Assembly: GCA_036897095.1 (NCBI GenBank)
Contig: JAYMSP010002242.1
Coordinates: forward strand, 1-25,371
Direction: 5' to 3'
Length of the DNA: 25,371 nucleotides
From: Plantago elongata
Taxonomy: Eukaryota; Streptophyta; Magnoliopsida; Lamiales; Plantaginaceae
Every line of letters begins with the position of its first letter. Position 1 is the first letter of the stretch. A model generated the notes under the pieces. It was not told the DNA's origin, did not search any database, and saw nothing but the letters and a program-made list of their open reading frames with translations. The translations under genes and the position numbers were made by a program. Of the stretch, positions 10,990-21,714 are shown one piece after another.

Positions 10990-13900
10990 ATGTCGATTCG
11001 AATGTTGAATCCGAACGCTGAAGTGCTTAACAAGAATAATGCACTTCACATGAACATCAACGCAGCTAAGGGGCTTCAGGATGTACTCAAGAGCAATCTC
11101 GGACCCAAAGGAACCATCAAAATGTAACAATCTCATATTATTTGGTTGATTTTTTTCCGATTTCGAACTATTAGTTGATATGCTGTGTTTGCTGTTGGCA
11201 GGCTTGTTGGTGGAGCTGGTGATATTAAGCTTACCAAGGACGGAAACACTCTTTTAAAGGAGATGGTTTGTTGTTTACTGATTCTCTTTTGTTCCATGTC
11301 TTTGATTTAGGTCTTGGGAACTTCAATTTGATATTAGGTTGTGTGCTGTTGTTGTTTTAAGTTTAAGTGTGATGAAATCCGCATTATGGAGCTGCGTTGG
11401 TATATGATTGTGCTCATACGAATTTAATTTGATGTGCTTGTGGTTATGTTGTAAAATAATTTGAAGTGCAGATACTGATAGCATTTTGTTGATTTTTACT
11501 ACATATTTGGAATCTTCATGTGCGTTGTTGCTATCTTGTATGTGTTTGCGTTGATTGGCTTTTAGTTGAGATAATTGAATGAGCTGCAAGTAGTATTTGT
11601 CCTTCCGGTAACTGGATTTGCATAGGATATAGCTCTAGTATAGGTGGAGCTTAGATGGGATAAGAGACATAATGGTGTAGTAAGTTTATTGTTCAACCTT
11701 GGTGATATAATTCAGATCCAAATGTCATGTTTTCTTTCTGTTTGTGAAGCATTTGCATATTATACTGGAATTCTGTGTACAAAAAGGATCCCAGGTATGG
11801 ATTTATACTCATCCAGTTGCTTTGTTTTGATGAAACAGCAAATCCAGAACCCTACAGCTATCATGATTGCCAGAACTGCTGTTGCCCAGGATGATACAAG
11901 TGGAGATGGTACTACTTCAACTGTTCTCTTTATTGGAGAGCTGATGAAACAATCAGAGCGGTACATAGATGAAGGTAACTAATTGTTATATTCACGCATA
12001 GGTTTGTTAGTGGTTGCAATGTTGTGCATTCTGTTCTTACTTCACACTAGGTGAGTCCGTATGTTTTGGTATTCCTTCTGGAAATTGTGATAATGTAGTC
12101 TTCTCCTGTTCTGATTGGGCATAAGGAAGTAATATCCATTACTGTTTCTCTTGTGTATGCTTTTTATGTATAACATTGCTGGAATGCTGGTAACCTGTTC
12201 CTATGAGTGGTACAATAAAAACTATGCATACACTGTAAAATAAGTAATTTCAGTCAGTTATCCGCTTATACAGTAAAAACTCTTCACAGTCATATTGTCG
12301 GGACCAGAAAAAAATATTACTATAGAGTTTATTCCTAAATAGAGGTTTTTTTAAAAGCGTTTATACACAAGTTGGGACCGTAAATTTTATGATTATAGAG
12401 AGTTTATTCCTTTATAGATTATTCCTGTAGGGACTTTCTATTGTAATTATATTGCCCTAAAATATTATTACTCCCGCAATTTCATTATGAGCTTGACAAG
12501 TCAATCTGGCACAAGTTTGAAGGTGAATGGGTAAAAAATGGTTTATATTGATAATGATTGAGTAACAAATGGATTGTAGTTTTGTGGAGAGGGAGGGAGG
12601 GAGACTCTTGATGTAAAGAAAATATTGTAGGACATGCTAAAAAGCAATGATAACATTTCATACAAACGAATGATCTCTGAGTGGCTGAGTTCCAGATGGA
12701 CATTTTTTCTCGTTCCCCAGTCAATGTCCATTCGTGTTGTGAGCTATTCATTAAATGCATTATCACCTTCTTGTGGTATAATTCTAATTTCTAAACAGAT
12801 AGGGTCTAACCCTACCCCTACCAATCTGAACCCGTTCAATACCCTACATACTTGTGAGTTTCAGGTACAGGGTAGGGTATGTACCTAAACCCGTTTAGCA
12901 TCTGAACCCTGCCCGATCTGGTACCCTGATATATAGTCTTCCCAACCCTTCCGAAAGAACCCCCACAATCCATATATTCAATGTCTACCTTAAATAATTA
13001 TAGTATCTTAAACTTCACCTCAAACTATATATTGAACTTTGTTTCTTATACCCACACACACCTGCAAGATTTTTTTGGGAAGAAACTAATGGGTATGTAA
13101 TAGACAGCTTTTGTTCAGATATGGTGCAACCCTACCTATTTAAAAGCGTAACCTACTTTGTAAAGAAGAAAGTGTTTTCCTGTTTCCTCTTGTGCAAATT
13201 CAAGGCAGAATTATTTGATCTATTGACTTGTAAATAGATATGAATATGTTGGAAACTGTTTAACTGCATACTATTGTGAATTGCACATTGAAAGGGAATT
13301 TCACCTCTACAGGAGCTCATCCACGAGTTCTAGTTGATGGATTTGAAATTGCTAAAAGAGCAACACTCCAGTTTCTTGAGAAATTCAAGACTCCTGTGGT
13401 GATGGGTGACGAACCAGATAAAGAGATTCTGAAGATGGTGGCAAGGACAGCACTTAGGACTAAGGTTTCCATTTGTTCAGTTATTTTATCTATCACTTGT
13501 ATGTTTATCTCATCAATTGTGCGCTTGACTATTTTCTGTTTTTCTCATATGCAGTTGTACGAGGCATTGGCAGATCAACTAACTGAAATTGTTGTGAACG
13601 CTGTGAGTGGCTATGTGCTATACAGTAGAAACCCCCTAAAAGATACACTATAAAGAATGAGTTTACTGTATAGAGTTTCTACTATAAGAATAAACTCTAT
13701 AAGAATATATTTTGCCAACCCGGATGATATTACTGTATAGAGTTTCTACTATATTCAAGTTTTTTTGTGAGCAGTTAATCCGAGTATACGGTGTTTGTCA
13801 TGGTGACCTTTTTGAAGCTGTCAAGTGATTAAGATCAATATATATTAGCACAATTATGTTCTTACTGATTTTACCTGTGATGCTCTAGGTACTCTGCATT

Positions 13901-16578
13901 CGTAAGCCAGAAGAGTCTATTGATCTATTCATGGTTGAGATAATGCACATGCGCCACAAGTTTGATGTTGACACTCGTCTGGTATTTCACCTTGATAACT
14001 TCTGTTGGTTCCAAGTAATTTGATTTAATATGAAAATTCCGCAAAACAAATTGTCCAAGTTTAATATTGGCATGTATATTCAAGACGCTACTCTTAAGAA
14101 ATGTGCAAACTCAGGCTTTAGGAACATCTGTTCATTTTGGGTAAATGTATGACTTTCGGATTGCACACACCCAATTGTTTAAAGTAAGAAATTATACAGA
14201 AGACCAGACTCCATAGTAATTAAAAGGAAGACATCACACAAAATTATGCGCCTGCTTAAGTTTGGTGCACTCTCTTTGAATTTTGTTGGTTTTGACTGCC
14301 TAATCATTCTCATGGTGCACTCTCTTTGAATTTTGTTGGTTTTGACTGCCTAATCATTCTCATGGTGGCCAGGCCTCTATGATAATGCGTCTCTTGTGTT
14401 ATTGACACAATGTCTTCCTGTTGTTTCCAGATTGAAGGTCTTGTTCTTGACCATGGTTCGAGGCATCCAGATATGAAACGCCATGCAGAGAATTGCTATA
14501 TCTTGACAAGTAATGTATCTCTGGAATATGAGAAAAGGTAATAATTGGAAATGCTGAACTTGCATATTTGACACTGATGGGAAGACTACACTTGTAGGAC
14601 TGACATGATCAGTGTGCAGTGAAATAAATGCAGGCTTTTTCTACTCAAACGCAGAACAGAGAGAAGCAATGGTTTTAGCTGAAAGACGGGGTGTGGATGA
14701 AAGAGTTCAAAAGATCATTGATCTAAAAAACAAGGTATTTTTTTATGAAACCTATTGCTTCTTAATTGTAGTGGGTTCTTATTTACATTTCTCATGTTAA
14801 AGCTGATCATTTGAGTTATTTTTAGGTCTGTGCTGGGACCGATTCCAATTTTGTTGTCATCAATCAAAAGGGAATTGATCCCCCGTCTTTGGATCTCCTT
14901 GCCCGAGAAGGAGTAAGTTCCCATTCGCTTTAACCAATACCGATACTTAACTTACAAGTCCCCTATCACGACTGATACTTAACTTACACTTATTTGCTGA
15001 CTTCCGGATATTCATATATAAGAATGTTTTTGTCTGTAGTGAATCTTTCATGTTTATATGCACATGTCTACATGTATTCATTCACACCTAATGATCTCAA
15101 GGGTTAATTGTAGATCATCGCCCTGCGAAGAGCAAAGAGGAGAAATATGGAAAGATTGGTTTTGGCATGTGGTGGAGAAGCTGTCAATTCAGTGGATGAC
15201 TTAACCCCTGACTGCCTTGGATGGGCTGGAAAGGTCTATGAACACGTGCTTGGAGAAGAGAAGTATACATTCGTTGAAAATGTGAAAAATCCATCATCGT
15301 GCACCATCTTAATTAAAGGTACTTTAATTCCTCATAATTTGTTTTCACTCATATGATGATCCCTGTTGCCTAGTTGATTCTACTACAGAGTTTATAACAG
15401 TAGACAGTAACAAATGGTTATGCATAATTTCTCATGTTTTGCTTCTCCTATGTTAGGACCAAATGATCATACAATTGCTCAAATTAAGGATGCCATTCGT
15501 GATGGTTTAAGGTCTGTGAAAAATACCCTTGAAGATGAAGCTGTTGTACTGGTGAGTCACTCCTGCATTCACTGATGAGTTATGGCTGTAATAATGTGAG
15601 TGCTTAAACATGGCGTACTGGTAAGGCTGTGGTAAGGTGGATTGTGGGGTCTACCCTTCACATTGAAAATTCACTTGTGTTTTCTAATTTTTGCAAAACT
15701 CGCACACACCGTGTGGTTTATGGAAATTGTTTTGGTGCACCATGATCTCATGCTCATGATTATGGACTATACTGAGTTGATCTTACATTGCCTTGTGTGT
15801 AATTCTGAGTTAATTTTACTTCACATCTGCAGGGTGCTGGAGCTTTTGAGGTGGCAGCCAGACAACACCTAATGAATGAAGTGAAGAAAACTGTCCAAGG
15901 GGTATGTTGGTTGGATCGCTCTTGGTATTATACATAGGAAAAACCATTCTTTTGGGCTGTATTGTTGAATTTATTGACATTTGGCAATTTTCTGTCAGCG
16001 TGCTCAACTTGGTCTGGAGGCTTTCGCCAATGCACTTCTTGTGATCCCGAAGACTCTTGCTGAAAACTGTGGCCTTGATACTCAGGACGTGATTATTGAG
16101 CTCACGGTACGCATCATGTTCCTGCACAATTCATTAGTAGAATTTTTTAAATTTCATTTTCATTTTTTGTTAACACAGAACACAACTGTACTTGAGCTCA
16201 TTTTGGTTTCTTAAAATTGGTCTGCTACTTGCAGGGAGAGCATGACAAGGGAAATGTTGTTGGGCTTAGTCAATTCACTGGAGAACCTGTTGACCCTGAA
16301 ATGGATGGAATATTTGATAATTACTCCGTTAAGCGTCAACTCATAAACTCAGGGTACGTAGGGCTGCTCATTGTATTTTACTCCGTTTCTTTCATTAAGT
16401 AACACTGTCCCTTTTATGTTTTGTAATTGTAATGAAATCAATTTATGCTGAATTTTCTCCCCGGTCTGTGCCATTAGCTTAAGTAAACATGTTCTTATGC
16501 AGTCCGGTGATTGCCTCTCAACTACTACTTGTGGATGAAGTTATTAGAGCTGGACGTAACATGCGGAAACCCACCTAA
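10990..16578 (+). CDS. CCT6: T-complex protein 1 subunit zeta (CCT6), cytosolic group II chaperonin
   Basis: Fifteen GT-AG exons: 10990-11123, 11202-11265, 11839-11974, 13313-13464, 13555-13602, 13889-13981, 14431-14537, 14620-14734, 14826-14912, 15114-15318, 15457-15551, 15833-15901, 15999-16106, 16235-16353, 16503-16578. All phases agree and sum to 535 aa plus TAA, the usual CCT6 length. Seen: [16 protein letters not shown] at the start; ATP-binding [13 protein letters not shown] and [13 protein letters not shown]; the GDGTT loop in [19 protein letters not shown]; an apical part ([30 protein letters not shown]); and the C-terminal equatorial part with [13 protein letters not shown] and [22 protein letters not shown]6 is one of eight TRiC/CCT subunits folding actin, tubulin and other proteins with ATP. 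Intron 2 (573 b) holds nothing recognised; introns 3 and 5 carry MITE-like inserts, and intron 6 a tandem duplication. The gene looks functional. Confidence 0.97.
12271..12443. mobile_element. MITE-like insertion in CCT6 intron 3
   Basis: About 173 bases with weak terminal inverted repeats: CAGTAAAAACTCTTC on the left, CAATAGAAAGTCCCT read from the right. Inside are TATAGAGTTTATTCC-type repeats and two GGGACC motifs (at about 12300 and 12375). This matches the look of a short plant DNA-transposon family with CAGTAAAAACTC... ends and internal GGGACC. The 8 bases on each side (CGCTTATA and TAATTATA) agree at 5 of 8 positions, compatible with a decayed 8-bp hAT-like target duplication but not proof of one. 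Confidence 0.55.
12796..12930. repeat. ACCC/GGGT-rich repeat debris in CCT6 intron 3
   Basis: A locally C/G-skewed patch in an AT-rich intron, with arms such as TAACCCTACCCCTACC and CAGGGTAGGGTATG and an imperfect palindrome GGTACA...TGTACC (12864-12885). Such stretches are common in degenerate hAT-type elements in plants. Neither ends nor a target duplication could be set. Confidence 0.35.
13623..13751. mobile_element. Short MITE-like insertion in CCT6 intron 5
   Basis: About 129 bases starting 21 bases after the exon 5 donor. The left end reads CAGTAGAAACCCCCT and the right end, reversed, TAGTAGAAACTCTAT. An internal copy of TATAGAGTTTCTACTAT shows tandem or nested structure. The terminal sequence resembles that of the 12271-12443 insert, so both may belong to one family. 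No target duplication was seen. Confidence 0.5.
14263..14362 (+). repeat. Exact 50-bp tandem duplication in CCT6 intron 6
   Basis: Two identical 50-base copies lie at 14263-14312 and 14313-14362, each starting TGGTGCACTCTCTTTG and ending TCATTCTCA, followed by a further 5 matching bases. The duplication is about 70 bases upstream of the exon 7 acceptor (14431) and does not touch coding sequence. Zero divergence suggests a recent event or an assembly artefact. Confidence 0.95.
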
Positions 16579-17252
16579 CTCATTATTTTTGCAATCCCTG
16601 GTGCATCTTGCTTTTCCAATGCCAAAATATTTTGTCTGGCAAGAACATTCGTGGATGCTGATGATCACGCCAACTTCAGTGTTTTGGTTCAAGTTTTAAG
16701 CTTTCACTTTAGTGATAGATCGGAGGTTTAGATATTTATATTTGTGTTGAAATTTTTGTGGGGATACACTCTGCGATCTTGATTTTGTTGTGACTTGTGA
16801 AGCTTCTGTTTAAAACTACTTGAAGGTGTTAAAGTTGAAAAACAATTGCTTTTTATTGAATGTAGCCTTTTTCTTTTTCATCCCTTGTTTTCTTTGGTTG
16901 GGACATACTACACTTGAGTCTTAGTTTTACATATTTTGATCTATACTGTAATACTAATTTCATAGTTATTGATTCTTACTAATTCAACAAAAATGACAGG
17001 GATTGCACCTGAGAAATTTAAGTGAATGAGCAAAATTGCACCTGTGAAAAATCAGTTAGGATGTGCGAGGGCTTGGAGATGTATATCTGCACTTAAAAAA
17101 CCAAAAACAATACTACAGTTTTGATCTTATAGAAATTATCATGTTATTATGTAATGATCATTTTACAGAAGCAGAAGAAATGAAATAACAGTAATGTTAT
17201 CCTGATTCCTGAGAACTTGCAACATTGCTGAGATGCTGAATGCTGTAAAGTA
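16579..17252. other. CCT6 3' flank and upstream region of the LRR pseudogene
   Basis: The T-rich first part is the likely CCT6 3' UTR and terminator. Two short GATTGCACCTG / ATTGCACCTG motifs occur near 17002 and 17034. Bases 17132-17216 form an 85-bp segment repeated at 24960-25044 (listed separately). No coding sequence seen. Confidence 0.5.
17132..17216 (+). repeat. 85-bp segment duplicated at 24960-25044 (copy 1)
   Basis: This segment aligns without gaps to 24960-25044, with about 11 differences in 85 (roughly 87% identity). The last 29 bases, starting ACAGTAATGTTATCC, are identical. It lies just upstream of the LRR receptor-like pseudogene, so it may be a shared promoter piece from a tandem receptor gene duplication, or a dispersed repeat. 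Confidence 0.85.
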
Positions 17253-18205
17253 ATGTTATTATTCTCTGTCTCCTTTTGTTCTTGCTTTTCTGTTCCGACT
17301 CTTGTTTAACACAAGAAAACAATAGCAGTTCCGATTATGCAGCTCTTATGGCCGTCAAATCCAAACTTATACTAGAACCTGATAACATACTCTCCACCAA
17401 TTGGACCTTGAACACTCATTACTGCATTTGATTTGGTATTACATGTTTCAACCAACACGTCCCAAATCTTGTTCTCTCCGGAATGGATCTTCAGGGTGAG
17501 CTTTCTCCACAAATTGCCAGTTTGACCTTTCTTGAGGAGCTTGATCTCAACAGCAACAAATTGGTAGGCATTCTGCCAAGCAAACTGGGATCGCATCAAC
17601 AACTGAGGATTTTCAGGTTAACGAATAATGCTTTTCAGAGTGGCATTCCTAAGAATTTGAGCAGGTGTTGGAATCTCCAGAAACTCAAATTGTCGAATAA
17701 CATCATAGCAGGATCCTTGCACGCGGGGCTTGCCCACTTGGGAAATCTTCAGCTGCTGGATCTTTCTGACAACAATCTTACAGGTAATATTCCTGATTCA
17801 TTTGGTAACTTTTCATGATTAGAGCACTTGTATCTGGAGGAGAATTGATGATTTAGGTGGCAATAATCCATCAAAACTCGCGAAGTTAGCAAGACTCTTA
17901 GATCTCAGGATCAATGGAAATAATCTAGTTGGCAATATCCCGAATTCATTTGGAAACTCCTCAAGAATAGAGATCATGAATTTGCATGAGAATAATTTAG
18001 ACGGTGTAATTTATCAGAGCTCCGGAAGCTAACGAGACTCTCATATCTCGGTATCAGGAGTAATAAACTAACCGTCACAATACCTATTTCAATTTTTAAC
18101 ATCTCAAAATTTAAAATAGTGGACCTTGACGAAAATGAGTTATCTGGCCAACTACGTACCAGAGAGTCTAGGAGACGAAATGCCAAATTTTAAACAACTT
18201 TACAA
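17253..18205 (+). pseudogene. LRR receptor-like (kinase) pseudogene, ectodomain only
   Basis: The pieces match a plant LRR receptor ectodomain: a hydrophobic leader (ILCLLLFLLFCS), an LRR N-terminal cap (DYAALMAVKSKLILEPDNIL ... NWT), then repeats of the LxxLxLxxNxLxGxIP type such as LQLLDLSDNNLTGNIPDSFG and LARLLDLRINGNNLVGNIPN, ending near GDEMPNFKQLY. It is broken many times. The only nearby ATG (17253) is out of frame with the leader. TGA at 17429-17431 replaces the expected Trp of the C-I-W-F-G-I-T-C cap motif. TGA occurs at 17816-17818 and a TGA-TGA pair at 17846-17851. Frameshifts lie near 17852-17856, 18003-18025 and 18155-18165. No transmembrane or kinase domain follows. The longest open piece is 17483-17818 (111 codons). 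It resembles the large LRR-XII-like class, but subfamily assignment is uncertain. Confidence 0.88.
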
Positions 18206-19332
18206 GGTAGAGCCAACGAATGATATGTTCAAAGAAGGCTTACCTGAAAGGTATACATCTTTTTTATTATTCGGAACACTCACGATTCCTTGAAATACCC
18301 CTTGAAGGGGCGAAGCTATATATGCTGAAGCATAGCCCTTGTCGAGGTCGTTTTGGGAAAACAATCTTGTTTATATAAATTAATTCATTTAAAAAAAATA
18401 TTTAGCACGACTTATCTATGTAATAAATGCACTATAACACATTATTACCAAGATCTCTTATAATTTAAAGTTGGGACGGGTTTTTTTAAAAAACTGATTT
18501 TATCCCTGTTCCCTAATTGTATAGATTTAATACGTTTCTAAATATAATGTAAATTAACACAATCAAAGATGTCAACTAAAGGCGCATTGATTTGATTTCT
18601 TAAAGTTTGTCGCTCATTTTCATTCGAAATACACGTGAGAGGATCAGGGTTGGACTTCATATCCCCATATATATATATATAATGGAATCATTAGTTGCTG
18701 TAACTACCTGGACATAAATCGATCTCCGCTTGTTTTTGTACACCATCAATGATGTTTATGTTCGTCACATATGAGATATCCTCGTATGTTGGTACAACGA
18801 CCACAACTTACGACCACAACTTGCTATAAAATGGTAACGAAAAATTATTTTACCGATGTTCAACTGATCTATATTTAATTAGAAGGTTACAATAAATACG
18901 ATCTGGACATTTGACAACTTTAACATTGCTTGTAACAATTTGTCCTCCCTTCCTCCCCACGCGTGGTGTATGTCATCAATTTTTACGGTTGACTTAAGTC
19001 TTCACCGAAAAAATAGTAGTTGAATTTTAACTGGGGTTAAACGTCGACTGAGATAAGGGTGCGAACCACTACTTTCATATTGACCTTTAATTAAATAATG
19101 ACTACTTAACTTAAATATAAATTTAAGTGATTGTATAGTGAAATTATTTTTGTTTTAAGAGTTAAAACGTTACATATTTTATTATTAGGGAGAGGAGAGG
19201 AGAGGAGGACAATGATAAAATTAAAACTTTATAACTTGGATCCGAGTAGAATTTGCAGCTGAGTTGTGAATGATGCAAATAAAATTGATCTTATCCATAC
19301 CTTTTTTTCCCCTTAACCTAGTACACACTGCC
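18206..19332. other. Intergenic spacer with simple repeats
   Basis: No gene found. It holds a short palindrome, CCCCTTGAAGGGG (18299-18311), an (AT)n tract (about 18667-18682) and a GGAGA purine run (19191-19210). The remainder is AT-rich. The last 150 bases are presumably promoter for the gene whose TATA box starts at 19333. Confidence 0.5.
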
Positions 19333-19340
19333 TATATATA
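19333..19340 (+). promoter_or_regulatory. TATA box of the VEL-domain gene
   Basis: TATATATA sits in a setting (GCC-TATATATA-CGAG) typical of plant core promoters, about 780 bases upstream of the first ATG of the downstream locus. Transcription would be expected to start near 19365, in the CAGACAGCAGG region. Inferred from motif and position only. Confidence 0.5.
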
Positions 19341-19364
19341 CGAGTGTGACAGACAGCAGGCTAA

Positions 19365-20117
19365 TATTCCTGTCAGACTGAAGATAAACAAAGGCGGCTC
19401 ATTCTTCTTCTTCCCAGGATCGAAGCCAGGTGCATTCTCCAGCTTCCCAGCTCGACTCTGAGTTTGCAGACATTTTTCCTCTCGACTCTTCATACTCTTT
19501 TTTTTTTTTTTTTTTAATTGATGGTTTGGTGTTTTCTGATTTGTTTTGCTTGATGAACATTAAGAATTCTGAAATTTTTAGGCTTTCTCAATCTTTGATT
19601 TTTCGACTCTAAAATTCAATTTGACATGTTGGTCAGCTAGCTATATGTTCAAATTACGTTTCTTCAATTGCTGAATTGCTAATTTTGTTTACAAAGATCT
19701 AACAATAGCCGATCTGGCTCATATGATGGATTGATTTGTTTCTTTATTTAACATCGAAATGAAATTTCAAAATCGTATTCATTTTGATTCTGATTTATCT
19801 TCATTTGATTTGCTTGATCGAGAATTCAGATCTGATTGGTAAAGGTCCGTAGGACGATAGAAGCATTTTATAAGATTATCCTGCTCTCTGATTAGATAGA
19901 TAATCCTCCAGCTACCTAATATACGTACTTTTAAATTTATGGCGTCCGCGCCAATTTCCCGCGCATTCTTTATTTAGTTGTTCCCAACATTATGCTTTAC
20001 TTGTGAAATTTTTGGCGAGTTTAGTTTTCTCATCAGATTTCTTGTACTAGTTGTGTACATTTTGATCTAATTGTGGACAGTAATTAATGCGTCCCCTTTC
20101 AATGATCATGCAGTGAG
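19365..20117 (+). other. Likely 5' leader with intron of the VEL-domain gene
   Basis: A CT-rich leader (about 19400-19500: CATTCTTCTTCTTCCC, CCTCTCGACTCTTC) is followed by an 18-T tract (19498-19515) and T-rich DNA ending at an acceptor-like ATGATCATGCAG at 20113, just before an ATG at 20118. A first non-coding exon plus a long leader intron is the simplest reading. The donor is not settled; GTGCAT at 19430 is one candidate. No coding sequence seen. Confidence 0.4.
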
Positions 20118-20365
20118 ATGGAGTGTCAGGAGACACATGACCACCAAGACGCGGGTACTAATGAATGGAGGATCAATATTGCGAACAAGATGATTTACCA
20201 ACGAAATATAGATTTGCCCCGAGCAAAGACAGAGAAACCTTCTCCTAAATTTGAGAATGGATGGCTTCAAGGCAAAGAAAGAAGAGCCAGTATCTGAGCC
20301 ATCCATATGTTTTTCAAAGCTTTGAAAGAGTCGAAAGCAGCTACCTGAGTCTTCGTCGCCAATAG
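20118..20365 (+). other. Short broken reading frames upstream of the VEL-domain ORF
   Basis: An ATG at 20118 opens 59 codons (MECQETHDHQDAGTNEW...) ending in TGA at 20295-20297. In the frame of the downstream VEL ORF, an ATG at 20261 opens 34 codons (MASRQRKKSQYLSHPYVFQ...) closed by TAG at 20363-20365. The sequence does not look random: it is rich in Lys/Arg/Glu/Pro and only mildly AT-biased. It may be the decayed N-terminal half of a longer protein, or upstream ORFs. The RKKSQYLSHPY string loosely recalls a basic patch in plant PWWP proteins, a weak resemblance only. Confidence 0.4.
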
Positions 20366-20380
20366 TGTTCTTGGTTGTTG

Positions 20381-20818
20381 ATGCACTCCATTGGCAATGG
20401 TGATTTGGTCTCAGATGTTAAAGACATGATGCATAAACTTGTTGCAACATCAGTAATTTTTGAGAAGAATCACCGCAAGTTCTCAGCAGAGGAGAAGTCC
20501 AGCTTGATGAAGTACTTTAGGCAACTGGGAGAACAGTGTACAGGCAGCGGAGACAAAGGATTTGAGTATTATGTGAAAGTGATTCGACGATTGGAGTGTG
20601 ACGGGCATATAGAGACTTCTTTCAGGCAGAAGTTTTTGACTTGGTACAACCTGAGACCAACATCGCAGCAGATTCGGATAGTGAATGCGTTCTTAGAAAC
20701 GTTGACTGAAGACCCAAAATCTCTTGCTGAACAGCTCGTCGATACCTTTCCCGGTGTCGTAGAAACTAAAAGAAGTTCTGCTGTACCGGTTGGATTCTGT
20801 ACAAAACTCTGGCACTGA
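20381..20818 (+). CDS. VEL-domain protein (truncated VIN3-like)
   Basis: 145 aa from the ATG at 20381. Residues about 60-145 match the C-terminal VEL domain of VIN3/VIL plant homeodomain proteins: YYVKVIRRLECDGHIETSFR, QKFLTWYNLRPTSQQIRIV, DPKSLAEQLVDTFPG, and the end PVGFCTKLWH. In VIN3-like proteins this domain mediates self- and cross-association in Polycomb (PRC2) silencing, for example of FLC. The PHD finger and fibronectin-III domain that normally precede it are absent. The first 55 residues (DVKDMMHKLVATSVIFEKNH, KFSAEEKSSLMKYFRQLGEQ) are not recognised. A TAG at 20363 closes the frame upstream. The ORF could be a short functional protein, the last exon of a damaged gene, or a domain-capture product. 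Internally it has no stops or shifts, and the VEL residues look conserved, which argues against old decay. Confidence 0.65.
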   Translation: MHSIGNGDLVSDVKDMMHKLVATSVIFEKNHRKFSAEEKSSLMKYFRQLGEQCTGSGDKGFEYYVKVIRRLECDGHIETSFRQKFLTWYNLRPTSQQIRIVNAFLETLTEDPKSLAEQLVDTFPGVVETKRSSAVPVGFCTKLWH

Positions 20819-21223
20819 GGTGGTATGGAGCTAAATATATTCATCACCAAGTGATGAGCATCCGAGCTGGTATGCAAACAAGATTGTTAACAACGAAAGC
20901 CCTTTCTTCATCATTAGCACTTTAGTATTATTTGGTGGATTGAAGTCTGCCATATTTCGTAGTATATTTTCATTATTATGGATTACATTGATCTGTAATT
21001 CTGAATGTTAGTCTCTTCTAAAACGAAGTTCAATTGTTATTCAGTAAAATGTAATTTTGCAGTGCTTATGATCCGTATCAAATACAGTCGAATATTCTTT
21101 ACTATGTCGAATCACGTTACTCGATGCCAAGTGTTTTCAAACTATGTTTAACTTTGGATTAAGGTGCCTGGTACTGGTACACAAATCAAGTCCTTTTGTT
21201 TTGGAGTTGTCATGTTAGCATTG
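20819..21223. other. 3' flank of the VEL-domain gene
   Basis: About 400 bases up to the Harbinger insertion. T/A-rich with likely 3' UTR character in the first 200 bases. No ORF or repeat recognised. Confidence 0.5.
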
Positions 21224-21714
21224 TTAGGACATCCGCAACGGTGGCACGCGATGACGCGTCGTCGTGTGTTTTTTTGCAGTGGTGACGCGTTGTGAGTGCC
21301 ACTTCATTTTATTTTTTTTAGTTTACATATTATAAAATTGTTTAGAAGTTGAAATTAACCAAATTGCATTTAATTGAAGACGTTTTATAATTTATTAAGA
21401 TAAAACAAATCACAAATATATCACAACATAGTGCGGGAAATTTAAATCAAACAAAAATAAAATGCAACAAACCTACAACACACAACATCTAAATTAAAAA
21501 AACACACAACCTCGACTGGAGAAGATACATCTTCACTATAGACTCCAAATATGTTCCATTAAATCGTTTGTTAGCAGGGTGTGCATAATTAAACTATGCA
21601 TCCGGCGTAAATTGTTTATGTATTCCGGGATATATTTATTGTATACGGCGGCCGACGGATACGAACTCCATCAATGAGATCCGGTACATGCTCATTGGTA
21701 TCTTGTTCGAGCTC

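Noticed and set aside
11323..11589. 88-codon minus-strand frame in CCT6 intron 2
   Set aside because: Low-complexity His/Asn/Lys-rich translation of AT-rich intron DNA; no homology or context.
12634..12888. 84-codon plus-strand frame in CCT6 intron 3
   Set aside because: It runs into the ACCC-rich repeat patch and has no homology.
18299..18311. CCCCTTGAAGGGG palindrome as a terminator or binding site
   Set aside because: A short isolated palindrome in spacer DNA; expected by chance and not tied to a gene.
20118..20297. KIX-like N-terminus suggested by NEWRINIANKMI
   Set aside because: Only a handful of residues agree; the following sequence does not continue the fold and the frame closes after 59 codons.
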